64,000 nucleotides of DNA, from positions 124,001 through 188,000 of the forward strand of contig CAJNOI010000078.1 in NCBI GenBank assembly GCA_905250115.1. The letters are read 5' to 3'. Positions 39,027-49,300 of the stretch are shown one piece after another (position 1 is the first letter of the stretch; every line of letters starts with the position of its first letter). The notes beneath the pieces were generated by a model. That model did no database searches and was not told where the DNA came from. It saw only the letters and a list, made by a program, of their open reading frames with translations. The stretch is from Adineta steineri. Taxonomy: Eukaryota > Rotifera > Eurotatoria > Adinetida > Adinetidae. Both the position numbers and the translations under genes were made by a program.

Positions 39027-39247
39027 GAGAAAAACAAATGGTTTATGAATATAAAATAGCAAACTCTGGTATGTATGTATTGATCTCGATTTTTATTGGT
39101 TTAATATTTATTCAATGAATTCTTTGGATTGATTAGAGGTCTTTACTATGGTAAAATAATGTGATAATGGTTTTTTGAAAAAACAAATGATTCTATTTTC
39201 TATTGACTATTTATATTATTAATTAATATTTATAAATTAATAATATC
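39027..39247. promoter_or_regulatory. Divergent (shared) promoter region
   Basis: 221 nt separate the start codons of two head-to-head genes. It is AT-rich, with no clear TATA box at a fixed distance. Shared regulation is an inference from geometry. Confidence 0.4.
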
Positions 39248-40738
39248 ATGTTAATTGTTTCACCGGTGATTTCTTCATCTTCTCCGAGTGAGAAAAAAAA
39301 GAATGAATTATTTCCGCAATGTGCACGAACAAAACAAGTGGCTTATCCATGTAAATATTTTTGGAAAATTTCATACAACAGCAAAATAAATTGTTTTTCA
39401 ATATTTTAGTTTCAAATATTAAAACATCGCAATCAATAGTTGATTATGAGGAACTAAAACGATTACAACAACTTTCAACTGATCCAATTGATAAGTACGA
39501 ACGTCAAATACTTAGAATATGTACAGATATTAATTATTTGATTGTATTCTAGAGTAGAAACGCATGATATGTTTATGAAACATTATTCATCAGTAATAAA
39601 ACCTGCACCAAAACGAAATTGGCTATCTCGGTAAATATAAAATTTCAATTGAACAAATTATAAATCAGATGAAAATTGATATTTTATATTAGAAGTAAAA
39701 ATAATGGAACAACAAAAATGATTGAAGCACCGCCATTACAACAAGTTGAAAATCAATCAATTTCAACACCTTTAGTAACAAAATCAGGAGGACGAAATCG
39801 AAAAGAAATAACACCGATGCAACGTGATATACAAACACTCCGACGGCTTCTAAGAAAAATGTAAAACAAAAGAAATTTTAATATTATATGCGTTCAATAG
39901 AAAAAAAATTTATTTCATAGACATATTCAAAGAACAAATGCTGAAAATGATGAAATTTTTCAAATAATGTCTCAATTTCCTGAATTTATGGCACTTGATC
40001 AACGGCCAGAAATACTTCGAGAAGCTATAGAATTAGCTCATTTAGATTTATGTGAAGAAAATCAACAACCAGGTTCTATATGAAATTGTATTTGTTCGAT
40101 TTTTATTCTTTGATTATTTTTAGTATTGCCTTCAAATGGTTACTTTTTTATTTTAAAAGGTGGTGTTACTTCACCATTGACTACTTCGGAACTTCCACCC
40201 TTATCATCTCACATACCTCCAGAACCCGTATGTGAAAAAATAGTTACAATGAAATCAATTCAATATTTTTATATTTCAGCTTACTGTGGGACAAAGTTTT
40301 GGTTCATTAAAACCAGCAGAAGGAAGATCGAAGTAAAAACTAGTTTTTGATTTATTATCTATTGTTTTTTTTCATTTAAAGAGCTACGTGGTTGATAACT
40401 ACTGATGAAAATAGTGAATTTCTTAAAATTAATAAAGATCAATTTCTAACAATTAAAACAGTATTGATATTTAAATGAATGATTTATTTCTAATTACTAT
40501 TTTTTTTAAAAATAGAAATTCGAACAAGCTGAATATCAAGAAAAATGTTCATTAGTTTGTTCATGTGGTGAATATAAAGCATGGTCTAAACAAATCATAG
40601 ATGAACTTCTTCATTTAATTGAATGGATTGATTATCCACAGAATACAAGTAAATTTTTCTTTCAAATAATATCTATTATACAAAATTCTTCGTATGTTTA
40701 GTTATTGCAAGTGAAGGTTTTCGTTGTCCATTTATTGG
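39248..40738 (+). CDS. Unrecognised multi-exon protein, truncated at the gap
   Basis: Exons 39248-39350, 39420-39502, 39558-39630, 39693-39860, 39921-40072, 40124-40227, 40280-40332, 40382-40460, 40516-40648 and 40702-40738+ keep one frame through about 330 residues. Features: a Ser-rich start, a helical DYEELKRLQQL segment, a basic PKRNWLSR patch, a helical core DIQTLRRLLRKIHIQRTN, a Pro/Ser linker, then VCSCGEYKAWSKQIIDELLHLIEWI. It then runs into the 10-N gap. No enzyme motif or TM. A nuclear scaffold protein is possible, but I have no family match. Confidence 0.6.
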
Positions 40739-40748
40739 NNNNNNNNNN
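40739..40748. other. Assembly gap (10 N) that cuts two convergent genes
   Basis: Ten Ns join a plus-strand gene lacking its 3' part to a minus-strand gene lacking its 3' part. Ten bases cannot hold both missing ends. Confidence 0.95.
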
Positions 40749-41645
40749 GACGATTACCTTCATTTGCTACTTTAACTTTATTTTGTTCAACATGGACAAT
40801 CATACCAAAATATTCCACATTATTGACTTTAATAAGAACAAGATCGAAAAGACCAGGTTTCTTTGATAGAGGTTTATAACTATCATCTATAAAATATCAT
40901 TAAGAGATTAATCTTATAAGAATTAAAAAAACCTACCATAGATCACACGATTAGTTCCAAAAATCAGTGCACTTTCTTCTGTTTCATCAAGAGTCATCCA
41001 CTTATAGAATAAGCTAACATTAATTACTGTTTCACGTTCTTTAAGTGTTGTTTCAACATTTTTAAAATCACTAATTATTTCACTCCACAATTCATGATAA
41101 TATAATGGTACTAGACATCCCTGATACAATTCTAAAGCCTTGCCGACATTAAATGAGTCAATATCATTATTTGTTTTATCTGTAATATACAATATAAACT
41201 TTTATTGAATTATTTTCTATAATACAATAAATTTACCGTATGTTTCGTTTACATATTGTAAAGGTTCAGGCGTTAAACTATCATGAAGCTTTATAATATT
41301 AATTCTTGGTAGATACAGATATTTTGGTTCCCATCGAGTAACAATTCGATCCAATAATGTGCGAATAGAATTTTTTGCATCGTCTGCCCATGATTGACCA
41401 GGTCGATGCTCCCTTTTTTCATCAGGATCAAGAGTTGTTTTTCCAGAGCCCTTAAGAATTGTACCTTCTGGCCTAGATATAATTTGTATGGCTTTATAAT
41501 CAAATTTAAATAAATTAAGTGCCGATGATAGATTATTCTTAAACAGAAAGCATTTTCGAGCTTTTCTCCAATATTTACCATCAGCACCATGGAGCCGGTC
41601 GTTAAACCACGTGCTGCCGGAGTATAAATATTCATGTGTCTCCAT
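40749..41645 (-). CDS. Senataxin/Sen1-like helicase, N-terminal fragment
   Basis: Exons 41237-41645, 40937-41179 and 40749-40885 read in frame from the ATG at 41645. Visible segments: RTLLDRIVTRWEPKYLYLP; then LVPLYYHELWSEI, which matches the F.PLL..E.WE.I motif that precedes the helicase core in SETX/Sen1; and DLVLIKVNNVEYFGMIVHVE, which fits the beta-barrel insertion of that family. The superfamily 1 helicase motifs (Walker A and so on) should follow but lie beyond the gap. SETX-type proteins resolve RNA-DNA hybrids and assist transcription termination. Assignment rests on the pre-helicase region only. Confidence 0.5.
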
Positions 41646-42721
41646 ACGTAACGTTTGTTAATGTTCTGTACCCGAAGTAAAAAACGCGTGATATATAATA
41701 TTTTTTTCCCAGTGTATTTATAATATTTTTTCCCAGTGTATTTATAATACTGTTATATTAAATAAAAACATGAATGTGGCTAGACACCTGTGCGGCCACG
41801 TTTCTATGACAAAAACTAAACTAACAGAACCGTAAAAAAAATATGATAACTGACGTCGTAAATAAAACTGTAAGTTTAAAAACATATTATGGACTGTCTG
41901 ACTGATAAGATACGTCAATATGTACAGTTATACTGTTAATTCACAATGGAGACAAATAAAAGAACGTCAGGAAAAAGAAAATGGTGTTTTATTTTAATGA
42001 TTTTTTTATTTTTGTCAACAATGGAAAGAAAAATAGAAAAGACCGTACAGAGTCGACAACATTAAATTAAACCAATAAAAAGAAATATTTATAAAATTTT
42101 ATAAATCGTCTTTTATATTACACAAGATAGTATTAGTTTATCATATTGTCAAGAACAACAAGTTATAGATATATGATAATATTACTTTGTACAAAATTTT
42201 CTATTTTCAATGTTTCATTTGCCTCTTGAATATGTCACATACTTAAATAGTTTAATGGATTTATTTCGTTAATCTGCTTACATCGACGCATATATATTAT
42301 GTTGATTCTTAAGCCATTTATTTCTTTTAATATGTATAGCACTTCAGATTATTTAAATCTGTCATCAGTTTAACATATACTTGCATCAACTTGATACTTC
42401 TCATGGTATACCATTAATTTCAATTACTAATGAATATTAGTATAAAAAGAAGCATATTCAGATAACTCTCCATTAGGTTTATAAATCTTATTTCATGTAT
42501 GTCCCATAACTATATTATATCTTCGATTGACAAATAATAATAATTTGTTGAATCAGTCAACAGTTAGAACACTTCGTAGTTTTTAAAAACCAAGAAGCGT
42601 TTTAAACTGAAAAATGAGTGAGACAAAGTTTATAGTATAAAAGTGATATATTCTACTTTTAATGCATTTAGTTACAATATATAAAAACATCTTTTATTCT
42701 TACATAATTATAAACAAAATC
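41646..42721. other. Intergenic with a small tandem duplication
   Basis: A ~26-bp unit (core CCCAGTGTATTTATAATA) is repeated in tandem at about 41693-41748, just upstream of the senataxin-like ORF. Otherwise no coding signal. TTTATT at 42693-42698 is the minus-strand poly(A) signal of the WD40 gene. Confidence 0.55.
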
Positions 42722-44164
42722 TTAGTCAACAGGTAATGGTTTTCGAAGTATGGATTGTGCTGTAGTTGGACGTGATTGAATTATTGAAGATTTAGCACTT
42801 TTAACACGACTTGCTTGTCTTAATAAAACCGACTGTTGTTTTGGTAATAAGATAGTTTCACCAGTTGCTCGTTCATGTATTTTTTTTGTACGTGGTCGTT
42901 CTACAGGACGTGTAGATTGTTCTGCTAATAGTTCATAAATAGCGCCGCCAACTAAAAGTCCACGATTACTTGGTAAAAATCTAACGCAACAACTGAAATC
43001 ATTAATAATCTAAACAAAAAAAAAATAGAATTATTTAAAAATAAATTTCAAAAATAAAATTCTTACCGAAAGTCGATGAATACAATCACCAGTAAATATA
43101 TCCCATACACGAACACTCTCATCATCAACACTAGCTAACGTAGAACCTTCATCATCATCACGAAAAGTAACAGCTTGAATCCATCCTGCGTGGCCAAACA
43201 AACGAGCATGTATACGAGCCAATTCCGTATGCCAAATTATAATAATCTTATCCCAACTAGCAGATGCCTATTTAATCATACTGTATATATATAAATAGGA
43301 AAATAACAAAAATATAGACGAACTAAATATGGTAGTTTTGAAAAAGCTAATGCTCGAACATTACCAAAATGTCCTTGAAACCGAATAGGTGTTAATGGTG
43401 ATGGTTTGTCAAAATTGTATAAAAAGACAATATTATCATGAGAACCAGTTGCCTGAAAAATAGCAAAATTAATAATATGATCGATTTTCAATCTAATTCG
43501 TAATAAAAAAAATATTTATTCTTACCATTAGATTAAGATTTGGATGAAAAGATACTGATTGTACTGCACTTGTATGATGTTGTAAATCATAAACTTGCTC
43601 ACCTGTCTAAAAAAACAAATATCATGTTTAATTTTAAAAAAAAATCAAAATACAACAATTTCTTTCTTACTATTACATTCCATAATATTGTTCGACAATC
43701 CCAACCACCACTTGCTATTAATTGACTATCCTTGGAAAATTGAAGACAATCAGATGAATGTGTATGACCTTAAAAATCAATCAAAATAAAAATTTTCTTT
43801 TGTAAAAATTTTTCTTCTATTTCTTTACCAGTAAGTATATATAATAAACGACCTGTTCTTGTTTCATATAAATGAATGTTTGTATCACTAGCAGCTGATG
43901 CAAAATATTTATCATTGTTTGAAATAGCTAATGCTCGAACAACGCCTTATGTCAAAAAAATTTTTAGAATATTTTTAAGATTTTATTTAACATACCAGCA
44001 TTTTCGTGAATTTTAAATGTTAGTTGATCGAATACAGTATTCCATAAACGAATAAATCCATTAATTGATCCTGTGAGAAGTATTTCAAGATCACATGAAA
44101 AAATAAGACAATTTATTTCATCTTCATGTCCACCATATAATGCAAGACTACGATGTGAAAACAT
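42722..44164 (-). CDS. WD40 repeat protein, seven-bladed propeller
   Basis: About seven exons with ~55-nt introns. Blades in order: GHEDEINCLIFS...IRLWNT; VVRALAISNNDKYFASAASD; HSSDCLQFSKDSQLIASGGWD...ILWNV; SAVQSVSFHPNLNLMATGSHD; GHFGNVRALAFS...ASASWDKIIIIWH; GHAGWIQAVTFR...VRVWDI; and a degenerate last blade CCVRFLPSNRGLLVGG. A basic tail of about 60 residues follows, with no SOCS box. The start is the first ATG of the first blade exon; an upstream exon cannot be excluded. WD40 proteins are scaffolds; which complex it serves is not evident, and a WDR38-like protein is one possibility. Stop at 42722-42724. Confidence 0.82.
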
Positions 44165-45356
44165 TCGTTCGTTTAATTCCGAATATATGTAATTAAATCT
44201 CAGTCTTGATGTTGATTGTTGTTGTTTGGCATTGCCTTTTTAGAATATTTTATTCTTTATAAAATCGTAGGGAGAGAACGATAGAGAACAAAATACAAAA
44301 AGTGTCGATTATATTTTTCTTTCTTTTTCCATTTTTTTTACTTTGAATAGTATTCAAAAGAGAACATGAATTTCTTTCTTATAAAATTTAATCGAAAAAT
44401 ACAATTATCACAAAATATTGCTCAAGGCAAATATTATAAATTTGTGAGTAAAAATGAAAAGAAGAATGGCAAGCATTCGATTAGATATTTTTTTATATAG
44501 TTAGAAATAATAGTTTTCTATGATTTAGCCTCACTATATAGAAATTTACAAGAAGTGTTCATTTTTATTTATAGAAACTTTTCTCCAGCTGTATAGACAG
44601 GGGTGGCACGACCAGGGGAGAGGGTATCGGAGGTGTAACACCCCCCCTCCCCTCAATCTTCGAAAATTTCTATTTCTTGCTCAACAAAATCGGCAAATCT
44701 TCTTAGGCTTTTTACCAAAGGTAATACCACACCCCAAAAATTCAAAAAATTTTGTTATACCCTCCCCCCCCAATGATGGCTACCTCGCGCCACCCCTGTG
44801 TATCGGTAACATATAAGATGGCAACCTTTTTGTCAGAGCCTTGGAGTATTCAACAGACTTATTACTAGTATCGAAGATTATAAACTATTTCCATTTGAAA
44901 ATGAAAAAAATACATTTATGTTTTTTTCATATACCTTTTATCGTAATCAACTGCTTTGAGATCGTTTTACATTGAGCATCTATCGACTCAATGTCATACC
45001 TAAAAATCTTTTGATTTTAGTAATATTTCTTTTTATTCTCTCAGCAATTGTTTGTCAAATATGTAACTTTTTTCGCAAAAATATCGACCTACTCCGAGAC
45101 CAATAGACGTTATCTCATTAGCAAATTGTTATGAATATAATTAATCGAGTCCGAATATTTTCAATTCAAATTGAAAACCTATAGATTGAATTATACTCAT
45201 TATGTAATGAGTAGACATTAATCATTTTCACATAAAATAGCAATTAAATATTTATATAATTAATAGCTTATGAATAATTCAATGTTTAAAAATGAAACTT
45301 TAAGTTTTTATTTTTATCTAATATTTGTTTTAATACAAAACAGTTCTTTTTTTTTA
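44165..45356. other. Intergenic; contains the MITE, otherwise nothing seen
   Basis: Between the 5' end of the WD40 gene and the 3' end of HSCB. Outside 44598-44798 it is AT-rich and non-coding. Confidence 0.5.
44598..44798. mobile_element. 201-bp hAT-like MITE
   Basis: Termini CAGGGGTGGCACG (44598) and its near inverted copy CGCGCCACCCCTG (ending 44798). CAGGGGTGGC is a classic hAT-type end. The flanks TGTATAGA and TGTATCGG match at 6 of 8 positions, consistent with an aged 8-bp duplication. The interior is GC-rich for this genome (C and G runs) and non-coding. Confidence 0.78.
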
Positions 45357-46255
45357 TTAAATAATGTCATGTTGTGTTTCCAATTCTATTAATTTATCAT
45401 TAATATTATTAAAATATTGTAATCGAGCTAAAATTTCTTTAGCTTTGTTTAAATCCATTTTATTCAATGCAATTGATAACTGTTTCATATGATTATCAAT
45501 TTCTTGACGCATTTCAATTGCTAATTCAAGTGGAAATGGTTTATTTTCTTCAATTAATTCTTCATTAATTTCCATAATACGCATAAGAAAATCGGGTTCA
45601 AGTTGAATCGGTGAATCTTCTAATGTTATATTTTCTAATTTAAGTAAATAATGAGCACGTGCTAATGGTGATAATAAAGTTTTATATGCATTATTGAATA
45701 AAGACGATTGATCTTGAGAATATGTTTTCTCAATCTAAATTAGAAAAAAACGATTTTATTTAATAAAATATATTTCTTTTACTTACTCACATCAGATTTG
45801 TTTGAAAATAAATCAGGATGTAAAAATTTCATTCGATTTCGAAAAGTTCTCGTTAATTGTTTTGTATCAATTTCAAATGAACGTGACAAATCAAATAAAC
45901 GAAAATAATCGATATCAGTCCGAACTGGTAATACAACATGTTTTTCACATGGACAATATGCTGGAGATTCAATTCGATCAATTTTACGTTGACATTGCCA
46001 ACATTGTTCAATCAATGGTGTTGTATTGATTGATAAACGTGGAATAAGAACAAATGATAATAAACTTTTAATTAGAAAAAATTTATATTTAGTAACATTC
46101 ATCAAAAGTATCACGGATACAAGAATTTTATAGTGAAAACTTCTGTTTAATTCGATTTTTTTTTGAAATAGAGCATACAAAAATATAATTCATAGATAAA
46201 CATCTTTATTGTTAAGACTAGACTCTTACCGATTACGAAATAATCTAACGAACAT
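45357..46255 (-). CDS. HSCB: Mitochondrial iron-sulfur co-chaperone HSCB (Hsc20)
   Basis: Exons 46230-46255, 46064-45791 and 45734-45357 sum to 678 nt, 225 aa, in frame. The N-terminus MFVRLFRNRLLSFVLIPRL is basic, amphipathic and free of acidic residues: a mitochondrial targeting peptide. Next comes the metazoan zinc-finger pair CWQCQ...CPC, then the J domain with YFRLFDLSRSFEID and the HPD tripeptide (MKFLHPDLF), then the C-terminal three-helix bundle (PDFLMRIMEINEELIEEN...) that binds the scaffold ISCU. HSCB recruits HSPA9 to ISCU for Fe-S cluster transfer. The ATG directly abuts a TTTTTTTAG acceptor, 121 nt downstream of the TRAPPC11 stop. Confidence 0.93.
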
Positions 46256-46376
46256 CTAAAAAAACATTTGTCAGTATGTTTAATCATATCGGAAAAAAAT
46301 GCAAAGAAGGAAAATTTTTATTAAGACGACTAATCAAATCAATAAATTAAAAATAAAAGAAATAAATTCGCATGTA

Positions 46377-49300
46377 TTATGAATTTTTTAATGATGGTAC
46401 AACAAAAATATGTGTAGGTAATGTTCTATCAATTGATTCATCGATTTCTTGTGTTGGTGGACGAATCATTGATATTTTAAATTTTGGTAATTGAACAAAA
46501 CCACAAAGTGTTGCAACTAATGTATAGTTAACATCTGATGAACTATGTGGTGGAACTAATAATGATGTCTAATAAATAACAGAAAATAAATATATATATA
46601 TATATATGAGTGAATTTTTATTTACCATTGTACTACCACAAACAGCAACGATAAGATTAATTTGTTCAAGATTTATTTTATATTCATGAACAATATTTGA
46701 TCGATTATGTATACGATAATTGATTTGAAAAGGTTCTTGTAATGGAACATTATTTGGTATGGATACTTCAACATAAACTTGTTGTTGTTCAACATTAAAA
46801 TCCGATAATGAAAATGTTGTACATAATTTTGGAATATCTGGATGACTTGAACTATATAAAATTCAAATAAATGAATGTTATGATTAGAAATATATTAAAC
46901 TAACCGTTTCCAATATAAACTATATTCACCAACAAGAAGATTTTGAACAATAGGTGTAGCTATTGGTTGAGTACGTAGACAAAAACCTTCAGTTACAACT
47001 TCATCTTGTTTTAATTGAGCTGAAACAAAATATGTAGAGTATAAGTATACAAGGATTTTCCCATCAGATTATCTGAACTCTATAGAAAACAAGTAACGCT
47101 CATCCGAGGACTCGCTTAGCTCTTTCTCGTAAAAATGGATTTTCTTCACATTTATTGGAAAAACGTGAAAACTCGGTCTTCGATGTTTTTTTAACCCTAC
47201 GGACACACAAGCAATCAAACAAACTATTTATGTTTACTGGACTCTTCTCGACGAGAAAGAAAATATTATAAGACACATACGCAGATATTTCTTTATCGAA
47301 ACCTTTAAAAATAAATAAATACATACTATTATTGATCTGTGATTCGATTGCACATTCACTAATTATAAATTGACTCTAATAATTCAAAACAAAAACGAAA
47401 ATATTGTTTTTTTTCTTCTGATAGAAAGAACTTACAGGTTTTAAATTAGTGCTAACAATAGTAATTGGAATAGTTGATATACATTTCGTATCAATCATTA
47501 ATATAAATGGTTCTTGAGCACGTAAGGAAGCAAGAGGTTCCATCTATTTTTTTAGAAAGAAAGTAAATTAAGAATAATACAATATATATATACAAAAGAA
47601 GTTTTACCATCATTCCCATTGTTTGAAATTGAATTGAAAATGGATTAACAACAGTTAATGGAATTAAAATTTCTTTCATACAATGTAAATTTAATCGTTC
47701 ATAAGAAAGCTAAAATAATTCTATTCTAATCTCTTAGAAAATTAGAGATATTAAACAAACCCGAATAATAATTTCTCGAGAACGATTATTATTACATCGA
47801 ATATATAAATCTTGTTCAATCTTTAAAATAAATATAACTATTTAAAATATTATAAGAAAATCTTTTTGATTTTACTTCAGTATCTTTATTAATTGTCTTG
47901 AATGTCATTGAACATATATTTGTTGTTGTTTCACTATTACTATCTGCTGTTGCATAAAAAAGAAATGCTATAAATAGAAAATAAATATATTAAATAAAAA
48001 TTTCGATTAAAAAATTTTTTATTTACTATCATCGGATGTGGAAGAATTTTCATCGGTATTTGAACAAATACAAGTTAAACTAAAAGAATATGAATAAATC
48101 TATTTTATTGAATTATTTTGAACAATAAAGTTAGTATCTGTAAGATATAGAAGAATAGTATTAAATGTTCTCGAAGGTGGCTACGCTTTCTGCTCTTCAG
48201 TATAACCCCTGGCAAACACACTGAAAAAGTGGGAGAGAGGGGGTGAGTCTGTCCCATCCCCAGTAGCGAATCTAGGATTTTGGAAGGGAGGGGGGCGATT
48301 CTGGCTAAAAGCTATTTTTTCGTTCATTTTTGCTGTGAAAAATCAAAAAAAATTAGAAATGGGCGGCCATCACTCCCATCGCCCCTCCCTAAATCCGTCA
48401 CTGCCACTCCCCCTTACATCGAACTATTTTATTTTCTTACACTGCGGATTGTATATCAACATTTTCACAATTTTTAATATGAATTTTAATTGGATATGAT
48501 TCATAGAGAAGAACCGGTAATTGATGTTCAACAGTTAATTGTACTTCTGCTGCTCTCATAATGACACTAAAAATTAAATTTCTAATAAAAAATATTAACT
48601 TCGAAAAATTTTCTACTTTGTTTTTCGTCGTATAGGTAAATTTTCCCATAATATATGACCCGCTTTTATTTGCCATTTCGGTGTTAAAGGTCCTTGTTGA
48701 AACGATGGATTTGGTTGTAAACTAGTTCGCCATTGAAAATCAATATGAGTTTGATTAATTTTACCATAAATTAATGAAACAGATGTAATCTATATACAAT
48801 TCAATCATATAAAATATTTCAAAATTTTTCTTTTTTACTTCAAGTGTTCGTTGAACATGATCACCTCTCGGTGTAAAATTAAATGTTAATATTCGCTGTT
48901 CATTTGGAGAAAATTTTAATTTTTCAACATCAGTTACATTAGCTAAATCATCATATTCTTTTAAATTGAAATAAACTAATAATTGATCGAATTCAATAGG
49001 TAATGGAAAACCATTTCTAAGAAATAATAAAAATACTTTTTTTTATTAAATATTTTTTCTATTGAAATCTTCTTACTTAAGTGCAACTTGAAGTGTGATG
49101 TCACAATCAACTGATACAGCATCATGAGTAAAATAAACTTTACATTCCACTAAAATAACAAGTAATAAAAACATTTTATAGAAATTTTTTTTCTTTACGA
49201 AGTCCTTTAAATGTATCAGCATCAATAACAATTGGTTGTTTATTAAGTAATGCTTTCCATTTATCATCATTTGCTGATACGGTTGGTTCAACTTGTGGTG

